Positions 43,675-51,880 of a stretch of 64,000 nucleotides of DNA are shown in pieces (positions within the stretch are counted from its first letter, which is position 1; every line of letters starts with the position of its first letter). The translations under genes were made by a program, and so were the position numbers. Location: positions 62,001-126,000 of the forward strand of contig CAZWKE010000003.1 of assembly GCA_964634205.1 (NCBI GenBank). The letters are read 5' to 3'. Origin of the DNA: JAFGGG01 sp964634205. Lineage in GTDB: Bacteria; Spirochaetota; Spirochaetia; SZUA-6; RPPD01. The notes below the pieces were generated by a model. It ran no database searches. It was given only the letters and a program-made list of their open reading frames with translations, and was not told where the DNA came from.

Positions 43675-44298
43675 CTACCTCTTTTTAAACGCATCGGTGA
43701 CAATAACCGTATTGTTCGGTGCACCGGGGACAGCCCCGTTTACCAGCAGTACCTCTTTTTCTTTATCAACCTTGATCACCCGGAGGTTTTGCATTGTTTT
43801 TTTGGTATTCCCCATTCTTCCGGCCATCTTGGTCCCCTTTAACACCTTTGACGGCCAAGCGGCCTGTCCGGTGGAACCACCGGCCCTGTGGAATTTAGAA
43901 CCGTGGGTTTTGGTACCCCCGCTGAAACCATGGCGTCTCATTACGCCCTGGTATCCCTTGCCTTTTGAGTTTCCGATAACATCAACAAATCTGATATTCT
44001 CAAAAATCTCAACACCAAGTTTATCACCAATCTTGCATTCATGACTAAAGTCTCGAAATTCGCGTAATAATTTTACCGGCTCCATATCCTTGGCGAACTG
44101 GCCCGCAACGGGTTTTAAAAGCTTTTTCTTTTTTGCCGTAAACGCGCCCAGTATGGTCGCGCTGTACCCGTGCTTTTCCTTTGTTCGCTGCCCCACAACC
44201 AGGTTGGGCATGATTTGAATTACGGTAACCGGAATTAATGAGCCATCCTCATCAAACACCTGGGTCATTCCGATTTTTTTCCCCATTAAGCCTATCAT
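43675..44298 (-). CDS. rplC: 50S ribosomal protein L3
   Basis: L3 starts large-subunit assembly and reaches the peptidyl transferase centre. The 207 residues begin MIGLMGKKIGMTQVFDEDGS and include the methylated-Gln-type loop in GGSTGQAAWPSKVLKGTKMAG. Confidence 0.98.
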   Translation of the reverse strand: MIGLMGKKIGMTQVFDEDGSLIPVTVIQIMPNLVVGQRTKEKHGYSATILGAFTAKKKKLLKPVAGQFAKDMEPVKLLREFRDFSHECKIGDKLGVEIFENIRFVDVIGNSKGKGYQGVMRRHGFSGGTKTHGSKFHRAGGSTGQAAWPSKVLKGTKMAGRMGNTKKTMQNLRVIKVDKEKEVLLVNGAVPGAPNNTVIVTDAFKKR

Positions 44299-44307
44299 TT
44301 CTTTACC

Positions 44308-44616
44308 TCACTGCCTAATTTCAACATCTACGCCGGCAGGCAATTCCAATTTCATCAACGCGTCCATCACTGCCGGGGAAGGATCCATAATATCAATCAA
44401 TCGCTTATGGGTCCGCATCTCAAACTGTTCCCGCGATTTCTTGTTTACATGCGGTGAACGAAGTACGGTATACTTATTTATTTTCATGGGCAGCGGAATG
44501 GGTCCGCACACCTTGGATCCTGCCTTGAGTACGGTCTTTACAATAGATTTTGCGCTCTGATCAATCAACTCTACGTCAAATCCTCTTAAGCGAACGCGAA
44601 TTCTCTCTTTAGCCAT
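44308..44616 (-). CDS. rpsJ: 30S ribosomal protein S10
   Basis: S10 binds the head of the small subunit and, as NusE, joins transcription antitermination complexes. The 102 residues include GPIPLPMKINKYTVLRSPHV and REQFEMRTHKRLIDI. It follows tuf by 55 bases with a hairpin between. Confidence 0.98.
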   Translation of the reverse strand: MAKERIRVRLRGFDVELIDQSAKSIVKTVLKAGSKVCGPIPLPMKINKYTVLRSPHVNKKSREQFEMRTHKRLIDIMDPSPAVMDALMKLELPAGVDVEIRQ

Positions 44617-44631
44617 TCTTCCTCCTAAACC

Positions 44632-44659
44632 GATCCTGTAAAGATTTCTTTACAGGATC
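44632..44659 (-). promoter_or_regulatory. Hairpin between tuf and rpsJ
   Basis: A perfect 12-bp inverted repeat (GATCCTGTAAAG, loop of four, complement) lies just after the tuf stop. No T-run follows on the transcribed strand, so it is more likely an RNA processing or stabilising element than a terminator. Confidence 0.6.
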
Positions 44660-44671
44660 GATCCTCACTCT

Positions 44672-45862
44672 TTACTCAATTATTTCAGTTACCGCGCCGG
44701 CAGCGACGGTTCTTCCGCCTTCACGAATAGCAAAACGCAAGCCCTGCTCAACAGCTATTGTTGAAATAAGCTCCACGATAAGCTCGGTGTTATCACCGGG
44801 CATAATCATCTGCTTTCCTTCCGGCAGTACGATTGAACCGGTTACGTCGGTTGTTCTGAAATAGAACTGCGGTCTGTATCCGGAGAAGAACGGAGAATGT
44901 CTTCCCCCTTCTTCAGAGGTCAGGCAGTATACCTGGCTCTTGAATTTCTTATGGGGAGTAATGGTTCCCGGTTTGGCCAGAACCTGTCCCCTTTCAACCT
45001 CTTTCTTATCAATACCGCGCAGCAGACAGCCGATGTTATCACCGGCCTGGCCTTCATCCAGCAGCTTGTTGAACATTTCAACGCCGGTAACAACGGTCTT
45101 CTTGGTATCCTTGATACCCACTATCTCGATCTCATCGCCAACCTTGACAATACCTCTATCAACCCTACCGGTAACAACGGTGCCCCGGCCCTGGATCGAA
45201 AACACATCCTCAATAGGCATAAGAAAGGGTTTGTCCTTGGCCCTTTCGGGAATGGGGAAATATTCATCCATTTTGTCCAGCAGTTCGACAATGGACTTTG
45301 TCTTTTCCGGATCGGCCGGATTTTCCATGGCCTCTAAAGCGGAGCCGCGGATAATCGGGGTTTCATCACCCGGGAACTTGTACTCTTTCAGTACGTCCCT
45401 GATCTCTTCCTCAACGAGGTCCAACAGCTCAGGATCATCTACCTGATCGATCTTGTTCATATAAACGATAATCGCCGGAACGCCTACCTGACGCGCCAAC
45501 AGCACATGCTCCCTTGTCTGGGGCATTACCGAATCAGGCGCGGATACAACCAGGATTGCTCCATCCATCTGCGCAGCACCGGTAATCATGTTCTTGATGT
45601 AGTCGGCGTGACCCGGACAGTCTACATGGGCATAATGCCGCTTCTCTGTCTGATACTCAACATGTCGTGTGTTGATGGTAATACCACGGGCTTTTTCCTC
45701 CGGAGCATTATCGATATCCTCATACTTCATCACTTTATCACCATGCTTGGAGTTACAAAACATAGTAATTGCTGCGGTTAAAGTGGTTTTTCCATGATCA
45801 ACGTGACCAATCGTACCCACGTTAAGGTGCGGTTTGGTCCTTTCAAATTTTTCTTTTGCCAT
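44672..45862 (-). CDS. tuf: Elongation factor Tu
   Basis: This GTPase delivers aminoacyl-tRNA to the ribosome. The 396 residues show GHVDHGKT, DCPGHAD and NKID for GTP binding, RGITINTRHVEY in switch I, and the three-domain length. The sequence resembles Treponema EF-Tu, for example in EEGGRHSPFFSGYRPQFYFRT. It sits directly after rpsG; the fusA gene usual at this place is missing from the cluster. Confidence 0.98.
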   Translation of the reverse strand: MAKEKFERTKPHLNVGTIGHVDHGKTTLTAAITMFCNSKHGDKVMKYEDIDNAPEEKARGITINTRHVEYQTEKRHYAHVDCPGHADYIKNMITGAAQMDGAILVVSAPDSVMPQTREHVLLARQVGVPAIIVYMNKIDQVDDPELLDLVEEEIRDVLKEYKFPGDETPIIRGSALEAMENPADPEKTKSIVELLDKMDEYFPIPERAKDKPFLMPIEDVFSIQGRGTVVTGRVDRGIVKVGDEIEIVGIKDTKKTVVTGVEMFNKLLDEGQAGDNIGCLLRGIDKKEVERGQVLAKPGTITPHKKFKSQVYCLTSEEGGRHSPFFSGYRPQFYFRTTDVTGSIVLPEGKQMIMPGDNTELIVELISTIAVEQGLRFAIREGGRTVAAGAVTEIIE

Positions 45863-45874
45863 TACTTCCTCCTT

Positions 45875-45902
45875 TTATAACCCTTTGCCGGAAAGGTTAT
45901 AA
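45875..45902 (-). promoter_or_regulatory. Hairpin next to the tuf ribosome binding site
   Basis: An inverted repeat TTATAACC/GGTTATAA, extended by TTT/AAA with one bulge, lies directly upstream of AAGGAGG of tuf on the minus strand. Folding could modulate access to the ribosome binding site. The rest of the 129-base rpsG-tuf gap shows no gene. Confidence 0.5.
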
Positions 45903-45991
45903 TGATTTCACACAAGCGAATAACTCCGCTTTTTACGTGCATTTACGTATGTAAAATGTTTTCTATTATTACAGATGACAACTAATGCTAA

Positions 45992-46462
45992 TTACCATCT
46001 GTAATGTGCAAACGCTTTGTTAGCCTCCGCCATCTTGTGCGTATCCTCTTTTTTCTTGATGGATGCGCCCTGGTTATTGGCCGCGTCCAGCAGTTCCTCG
46101 CACAATTTCTGGCTCATACTTTTTCCTTTACGGTCACGCGCATACCCGATAATCCAGCGCATGGCCAAAGCCTCCTGGCGGTCCGTTTTGATCTCGATCG
46201 GTACCTGGTAGGTAGAACCGCCGACCCGGCGTGATTTTACCTCAACCAGCGGCTTTACATTTCCTAAGGCCTTTAAAAATATCTCCAAAGGGTCCTTCTT
46301 GGTCTTCTCTTTCAGCAGATCAAGGGCACCGTAAATAATACCCGCACTGGCATTCTTCTTTCCCCGATGCATCATGCGGGCGATAAATTTACTGATCACT
46401 TCACTTCCGTAAATCGGATCCTTCAGTATAACTCTCTTTTTAATATCCCTTCTTCTGGGCAT
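45992..46462 (-). CDS. rpsG: 30S ribosomal protein S7
   Basis: S7 is the primary binder of the 16S 3' domain and represses the str operon in E. coli. The 156 residues begin MPRRRDIKKRVILKDPIYGS and end HKMAEANKAFAHYRW. It follows rpsL by 36 bases. Confidence 0.98.
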   Translation of the reverse strand: MPRRRDIKKRVILKDPIYGSEVISKFIARMMHRGKKNASAGIIYGALDLLKEKTKKDPLEIFLKALGNVKPLVEVKSRRVGGSTYQVPIEIKTDRQEALAMRWIIGYARDRKGKSMSQKLCEELLDAANNQGASIKKKEDTHKMAEANKAFAHYRW

Positions 46463-46498
46463 ATCTTCTCCTATCGTATCTTCGCTGATGTTTCCCGG

Positions 46499-46873
46499 TT
46501 ATGCCTTCGGTTTTTTTGTTCCATACTTGGACCTGGCCTTTTTGCGGTCATCCACGCCCAAGGTATCTTTTGCCCCACGCACAATGTGGTAACGCACACC
46601 CGGAAGGTCCTTTACCCTTCCGCCCCTGATAAGCACCACGGAGTGCTCCTGTAAATTATGTCCGATCCCCGGAATATAGGCTGTCACCTCAATTCCGTTC
46701 ACCAGACGTACACGCGCTACCTTACGGAGTGCGGAATTCGGTTTTTTCGGGGTAAAAGTCATAACCCTTGTACATACTCCGCGCTTCTGCGGACATGACT
46801 GCAGCGCCGGAGCTTTGGTTTTCTTTATTGTTTTTTTCCGCCCTTTGCGGATCAACTGATTTATTGTCGGCAT
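46499..46873 (-). CDS. rpsL: 30S ribosomal protein S12
   Basis: S12 controls decoding accuracy and is the streptomycin target-site protein. The 124 residues contain TPKKPNSALRKVARVRL, with lysine at the E. coli K43 place, and PGVRYHIVRGAKDTLGV, with the K88-region lysine replaced by the normal family pattern; no resistance-type change is evident by eye. It is the first gene after the repeat-rich gap behind rpoC. Confidence 0.97.
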   Translation of the reverse strand: MPTINQLIRKGRKKTIKKTKAPALQSCPQKRGVCTRVMTFTPKKPNSALRKVARVRLVNGIEVTAYIPGIGHNLQEHSVVLIRGGRVKDLPGVRYHIVRGAKDTLGVDDRKKARSKYGTKKPKA

Positions 46874-46920
46874 ATTCCCTTACACACCTCTATACATCTT
46901 TTTTTTGCTCGTGAAGAACG

Positions 46921-46949
46921 AATCTATCAATTGGTAAAAAAAAAGTCAA
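46921..46949 (-). promoter_or_regulatory. Predicted proximal rpsL promoter
   Basis: On the minus strand TTGACT (46944-46949), a 17-base spacer with a long T tract, and TAGATT (46921-46926) lie about 50 bases before the rpsL start. Confidence 0.5.
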
Positions 46950-47076
46950 CCCACTTTCTTCGCTTTTTTATAAAAAGGGTTGATCTGAAGTATTATACTC
47001 TGTTCTTCCACACTTTTGTACAGGATAGATACTTGTCCCGTACCCCGGATATATCCGGTTCCCATCCCTGTGCTTC

Positions 47077-47105
47077 AATATATAAAAGCTCCGCTAAAAT
47101 GTCAA
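47077..47105 (-). promoter_or_regulatory. Predicted distal rpsL promoter with -35 inside a repeat
   Basis: On the minus strand TTGACA (47100-47105), a 17-base spacer and TATATT (47077-47082) form a near-consensus promoter about 200 bases before rpsL. The -35 hexamer is part of the 24-bp direct repeat at 47100-47123. Confidence 0.6.
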
Positions 47106-47123
47106 GGCAGCAATTCTCATTTT
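47100..47123. repeat. 24-bp direct repeat, copy 1
   Basis: These 24 bases (TGTCAAGGCAGCAATTC, then TCATTTT) recur exactly at 47311-47334. The second half is the outer arm of inverted-repeat element A. Confidence 0.9.
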
Positions 47124-47196
47124 GAACCATTTTATAGCATTAGCTTTCTCTAATGCTTTAAAATTTTGAAATATAATCATTCAAAATGAGAATTGC
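47110..47196. repeat. Inverted-repeat element A (87 bp)
   Basis: Perfect 17-bp arms GCAATTCTCATTTTGAA (47110-47126) and complement (47180-47196). Inside lies a second inverted repeat, ATTTTATAGCATTAG (47129-47143) with 47150-47164, one mismatch. The whole can fold almost end to end. There is no ORF inside. It belongs with elements B and C by size and arm sequence. Confidence 0.85.
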
Positions 47197-47218
47197 CTCT
47201 AAAAACATGTTCTGGCAG

Positions 47219-47307
47219 GCAATTTTAAATTTGTACGATTATATCTTTCTAAAATAAACAGCCTTTTCTATTTGGCTCGCTTTGCCATGGTGCAAATTTA
47301 AAATTGC
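47219..47307. repeat. Inverted-repeat element B (89 bp)
   Basis: Perfect 15-bp arms GCAATTTTAAATTTG (47219-47233) and complement (47293-47307) around 59 AT-rich bases with no ORF. The arm matches that of element C at 13 of 15 positions. Confidence 0.85.
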
Positions 47308-47310
47308 TGC

Positions 47311-47334
47311 TGTCAAGGCAGCAATTCTCATTTT
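47311..47334. repeat. 24-bp direct repeat, copy 2
   Basis: Exact copy of 47100-47123. It overlaps the 3' end and stop codon of the lipoprotein gene, so elements A and B are bracketed by direct repeats. Confidence 0.9.
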
Positions 47335-47669
47335 AATGAAGCATTTATCCCGATTGCGGCGGCCAGTTTCACCAGTTCGTAATTTTTTTCCGTGAACTCC
47401 TGCAGTTTCTGCTCAAACTGCTTGTCTTCAAGCCGCTGCGGCGCAATTTGCTCCAGTTCCTTCACCAACCCGGCATATTCCACACCATGGGCATCCTGGT
47501 ATTCCGCCAGCTTTTCCTTTGCGGTCTTGGGATGCATCTTGTTGTCTTTTATAATCCGAATCATGGCATCATAATGCCCGTTCAGTTCATTCAACACCCG
47601 GATCCCCGGCGCTTCACACCCTATAAGCAGTAAAAGACAGATCGCACAAAAGATATACCTTTTAATCAT
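47328..47669 (-). CDS. Small putative lipoprotein in the RNA polymerase operon
   Basis: I do not recognise the family. The 113 residues have a lipoprotein signal (MIKRYIFCAICLLLLIGCEA) with lipobox LIGC and the lipidated Cys at 18. A mainly helical, charged mature part (about 95 residues) follows, with no other motif. The ATG overlaps the rpoC stop by four bases (ATGA), so it is translated in coupling with the polymerase genes. The last codons and stop lie in a repeat copy, so the C-terminus may have been changed by that repeat. Confidence 0.75.
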   Translation of the reverse strand: MIKRYIFCAICLLLLIGCEAPGIRVLNELNGHYDAMIRIIKDNKMHPKTAKEKLAEYQDAHGVEYAGLVKELEQIAPQRLEDKQFEQKLQEFTEKNYELVKLAAAIGINASLK

Positions 47670-50600
47670 GTTGCAGCCTGGACCTCTTGTTCTTCCTTTT
47701 GCTCCAAAATCTCACTGAATGATTCGTCCGGTACGCTTGCCGTGGTATCGATGACCTTTACGTCCCGGTATTTTCTCATCCCCGTTCCCGCCGGAATAAG
47801 ATGTCCGATAATGACATTCTCTTTTAAGCCGTGCAGAAAGTCAATTGAACCGGCAATCGACGCATTGGTAAGCACCCGTGTGGTCTCCTGGAAAGAAGCC
47901 GCCGAGATAAAAGAATCGATATTGAGTGAAGCCCTGGTAATTCCCAACAGCAACGGACGTGAAACCGCGGGCTGCCCACCTTCCCTTATTACCTTGATAT
48001 TCTCCTCATGAAACCGGTAGCGCTCAACCTGCTGGCCGTAGATAAAGTTTGTATCCCCGACCTGAATAATTTCAACCTTTCTCATCATCTGGCGAATGAT
48101 AATACCGATATGCTTATCGTTTATGTTTACTCCCTGCAGCCGGTAAACCTCCTGGATTTCGTTCATCAGGTAACTCTGTAATGCGTTCTCGCCCAGGATA
48201 TGCAGGACATCGTGCGGGTCGATATTCCCGTCACAAAGCATTTCACCCGCCTCGACCTCATCTCCGTCGCGTACCAGCAGGTGTTTCCCCATGGGGATCT
48301 GATGTTTGAACTCTTTACTGAAGGGATCGGTAACAACAATGATACGCTTACCCTTTACTATACCTTTGAATCCGACCGTACCGCTGATCTTGGCCAGTAC
48401 CGACGCGCTTTTTGGCTTTCTGGCTTCGAACAACTCGCCGACCCTGGGCAGACCACCGGTAATATCACGGGTTTTTACACTTTCTTTCAGCAGTTTTGCC
48501 AAAACCCTTCCGGATTTTACACTTTCGCCGTCCTCGGCGTTCATATATGCACCGCCGGGCAGGAAATACTTGGCAAGCTCATTGCCGTCCTTATCCTGTA
48601 TTACCAGACGGGGCTGCAGGGTTTCCAGCGTAAACTCCATGATCTTCTTCTCTATTTTACCGGTATCTTCATTTATCTCTTCTTTTAACGTGGTTCCCAG
48701 GATGATATCTTCGAATTTGACGGTCCCGCTCTGCTCGGCTATAATCGGCTCACTGAAAGGATCAAAAAACGCGATCGTCTCCTCGGCCTTTGCGATATCG
48801 CCGGCGTTCATCAGGAGTTCGGCACCGTTACGCGCCTCCACCTTCTGTTCCTGGGCAATAATCAAAAGCTGATTGTCTTTGTATTGTACGTACCCGACCT
48901 CTTGGGTAGTAATCTTTTTATTGTCCCGCTGCAGGATCGGAATAGGCTCATGACTTAACAGGCTGGCCCCGTCCTTTACCAGAACTTTGTCGGTTTTTTT
49001 GATCTCATGGCTTTCCAGTATTTTACATACCCTAATCATGCCTTTCCTGGTAAAGAGTTTGTTGCCGTTGTCCAGATCAACCACATTCCCCTTGATTTCC
49101 TTGATATATACCGAGTAATGCAGGTAGATCCTGTTTTCTTCACTGATCTTGGTGGCAGCACCTCCGATATGGAAGGTTCTCATGGTAAGCTGGGTTCCCG
49201 GTTGACCGATTGACTGGGCCGCGATAATACCGACGGCTTCGCCGATTTCCACAGTCTTGTTCTTGGCCAGGTTTCTACCGTAGCATTTTACACAAACCCC
49301 GTGCTTTGATTCACAGGTAAGCACGGTCCTGATACGGACGCTTTCCACCCCGGATTCTTCTATAGAAACAGCGATCTCATCATTGATTTCCTGGTTCACA
49401 TCGATAATAACCTCATTGGTAATCGGGTGTTTCACCCGCTCGATGGTAAACCGGCCCACAATCCGGTCTTTCAGAGATTCAACGATCTCTTCACCGTCCT
49501 TGATCGATCTCATTTCCAGTCCGTTTATGGTTCCGCAGTCCTCTTCATTGATCACCACATCCTGGGCGATATCAACAAGCCTCCTGGTCAGGTAACCGGC
49601 GTCTGCGGTCTTTAAGGCGGTATCCGCCAAACCTTTACGCGCACCGTTGGTAGAGATAAAAAATTCGATAACCGAAAGGCCCTCTTTAAAGTTGGATCTG
49701 ATGGGAAGTTCGATAATATCGCCGGACGGCTTGGCCATAAGACCGCGCATCCCCCCCAGCTGCCTGATCTGGCTTCGGCTTCCCCTTGCTCCGGAGTTCG
49801 CCATCATATATACCGGGTTAAAACCGCTGCGGTCGTCTTTCAGCTCCTTCATCAGCTCATTGGTAATCAACTCGTTGGTGGCGCTCCATACCTCAATAAC
49901 CCTGTTATAGCGTTCTTCATGGGTAATATGCCCCTGTAGATACTGGTTTTGGATTTCCAGCACCTGTGAATTGGCCTTTACAATCATATTCTTCTTTGAA
50001 TCGGGGATAATAATATCATCCATACCGATGGTAGCACCGAATTTAGTCGCGTATTTAAACCCGAGATCTTTGATGGTATCGAGCATGATCACGCTGATAT
50101 GGGGGCCGTGTTCCTCATAACAGTCGGCAATCAGATTGCGCAGCTCTTTTTCATCAAGCGCGTGGTTGATAAACCCGATCTCCTCGGGAAGCTCATCATT
50201 AAAGATAACCCTGCCCGGTGTGGTCTGGACGACCTCGCCGTTCATTTTCAGTTTTATCAGCGCCTGGTAATCGAGCGATCCCGCTTCCACGGCTAAAAAC
50301 ACTTCGGATTTGGTACTGAAAAACTTGCCCTCACCGTGGGCGCCTGCCCGTTCCTTGGTAAGGTAGTTGATCCCCAGAACCATGTCCTGGGTGGGGATTA
50401 CAATAGGACTGCCGTTGGCCGGATTCAGCAGGTTCTTCGATGAAAGCAGCAGCGTCCAGCACTCAATCTGGGCGGCCTGGGTCAGGGGAACGTGCACCGC
50501 CATCTGGTCACCGTCAAAGTCCGCGTTAAACGCATGACAGACCAGCGGGTGCAGCTTGATGGCCTTGCCCTCAACCAACACCGGCTCAAACGCCTGGATA

Positions 50601-51865
50601 CCGAGCCTGTGCAGGGTGGGTGCCCTGTTCAGCATCACCGGATGCTCCTGCACTACCTCATCCAACACGGCCCAAACCTCCGGGGCCTCCTGCTCAACCA
50701 GGGTTTTTGCCTTTTTTACGTTATAGACCACGTCCTTTTCCACCAGGCGCTTCATAATAAACGGTTTATACAGCTCAAGCGCCATTTTGGTGGGCAGGCC
50801 GCATTGGTGGAGCTTGAGTTCGGGACCGACCACGATAACCGATCTTCCCGAATAGTCCACCCGCTTGCCCAGCAGGTTCTGGCGGAACCGTCCCTGTTTT
50901 CCCTTGAGCATGTCGGAGAGTGATTTCAGCGGCCTGTTGGAGGCGCCTTTTACCACCCGCTTCTTTTTGGAGTTGTCAAACAGGGCGTCGACCGCCTCTT
51001 GCAGCATACGTTTCTCGTTGCGGATTATGATGTCCGGCGCGTTTAAGGCCTGCAGGCGCTTCAGACGGTTGTTGCGGTTGATAACCCGGCGGTACAGATC
51101 ATTAAGATCCGAGGTGGCAAACCTGCCGCCCTCCAGCTGGACCATGGGCCGCAACTCCGGCGGAATCACCGGAATTACCTCCAGGATCATCCATTCGGGT
51201 TTGTTATTGGAGTCCCGGAAATTCTCCACGATTTCGATGCGGCGCAGCAGACGTTTGTCTGATTTTACGCCCTTTTCGATCATCTTCAGCCTGAGTTCGG
51301 CTGAAAGCCCGTCCAAGTCTATGCTTTCCAGCAGGGTCTTGATGGCTTCGGCACCGATTCCCGCGGTAAAGGACAGCCCGTATCTTTCCTGGGCCTCGTG
51401 AAACTCCTCCTCGGTCAGGAGCTCCATTCTCTTCAGGTCCGTATCGCCCGGATCGATGACGATATATTTTTCATAATACAGAATTGAGCGGAGGGCGGTG
51501 ATGGAAAGATCCAGCAGCAGCCCCATACGCGAGGGCACGGAACGATAATACCAGATATGCGAAACGGGCGAAGCCAGTTCGATATGGCCCATCCGCTCCC
51601 TTCGTACCTTGAAATGCGTTACCTCTACACCACACCTGTCACAGATTACTCCCTTGTAGCGGATGGACTTAAACTTGCCGCAGTAGCACTCCCACTCTTT
51701 GGTAGTACCAAAAATGCGCTCACAGAAAAGTCCGTCCTTTTCGGGGCGTAATGTTCTATAGTTAATGGTTTCAGGTTTTTTTACCTCACCGTACGACCAT
51801 GCCCTGATCTGTTCCGGTGAAGCCAGCTTTATTCTGATACTGTCAAAATCCTGAAAATCTCTCAT
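47666..51865 (-). CDS. rpoC: RNA polymerase beta' subunit
   Basis: This catalytic subunit of RNA polymerase is 1399 residues, the usual bacterial length without large lineage inserts. The N-terminal zinc site is CYCGKFKSIRYKGVICDRC, the catalytic magnesium motif is NADFDGDQMAVH, and the second zinc cluster includes CESKHGVCVKCYGRNL. The bridge and trigger helix regions are intact by eye. It follows rpoB by 15 bases. Confidence 0.99.
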   Translation of the reverse strand: MRDFQDFDSIRIKLASPEQIRAWSYGEVKKPETINYRTLRPEKDGLFCERIFGTTKEWECYCGKFKSIRYKGVICDRCGVEVTHFKVRRERMGHIELASPVSHIWYYRSVPSRMGLLLDLSITALRSILYYEKYIVIDPGDTDLKRMELLTEEEFHEAQERYGLSFTAGIGAEAIKTLLESIDLDGLSAELRLKMIEKGVKSDKRLLRRIEIVENFRDSNNKPEWMILEVIPVIPPELRPMVQLEGGRFATSDLNDLYRRVINRNNRLKRLQALNAPDIIIRNEKRMLQEAVDALFDNSKKKRVVKGASNRPLKSLSDMLKGKQGRFRQNLLGKRVDYSGRSVIVVGPELKLHQCGLPTKMALELYKPFIMKRLVEKDVVYNVKKAKTLVEQEAPEVWAVLDEVVQEHPVMLNRAPTLHRLGIQAFEPVLVEGKAIKLHPLVCHAFNADFDGDQMAVHVPLTQAAQIECWTLLLSSKNLLNPANGSPIVIPTQDMVLGINYLTKERAGAHGEGKFFSTKSEVFLAVEAGSLDYQALIKLKMNGEVVQTTPGRVIFNDELPEEIGFINHALDEKELRNLIADCYEEHGPHISVIMLDTIKDLGFKYATKFGATIGMDDIIIPDSKKNMIVKANSQVLEIQNQYLQGHITHEERYNRVIEVWSATNELITNELMKELKDDRSGFNPVYMMANSGARGSRSQIRQLGGMRGLMAKPSGDIIELPIRSNFKEGLSVIEFFISTNGARKGLADTALKTADAGYLTRRLVDIAQDVVINEEDCGTINGLEMRSIKDGEEIVESLKDRIVGRFTIERVKHPITNEVIIDVNQEINDEIAVSIEESGVESVRIRTVLTCESKHGVCVKCYGRNLAKNKTVEIGEAVGIIAAQSIGQPGTQLTMRTFHIGGAATKISEENRIYLHYSVYIKEIKGNVVDLDNGNKLFTRKGMIRVCKILESHEIKKTDKVLVKDGASLLSHEPIPILQRDNKKITTQEVGYVQYKDNQLLIIAQEQKVEARNGAELLMNAGDIAKAEETIAFFDPFSEPIIAEQSGTVKFEDIILGTTLKEEINEDTGKIEKKIMEFTLETLQPRLVIQDKDGNELAKYFLPGGAYMNAEDGESVKSGRVLAKLLKESVKTRDITGGLPRVGELFEARKPKSASVLAKISGTVGFKGIVKGKRIIVVTDPFSKEFKHQIPMGKHLLVRDGDEVEAGEMLCDGNIDPHDVLHILGENALQSYLMNEIQEVYRLQGVNINDKHIGIIIRQMMRKVEIIQVGDTNFIYGQQVERYRFHEENIKVIREGGQPAVSRPLLLGITRASLNIDSFISAASFQETTRVLTNASIAGSIDFLHGLKENVIIGHLIPAGTGMRKYRDVKVIDTTASVPDESFSEILEQKEEQEVQAAT

Positions 51866-51880
51866 AATATTTCTTCCTCC

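Noticed and set aside
46996..47099. Non-coding RNA gene in the rpsL upstream region
   Set aside because: Apart from promoter elements and the repeats, no stable structure or known RNA signature was seen.
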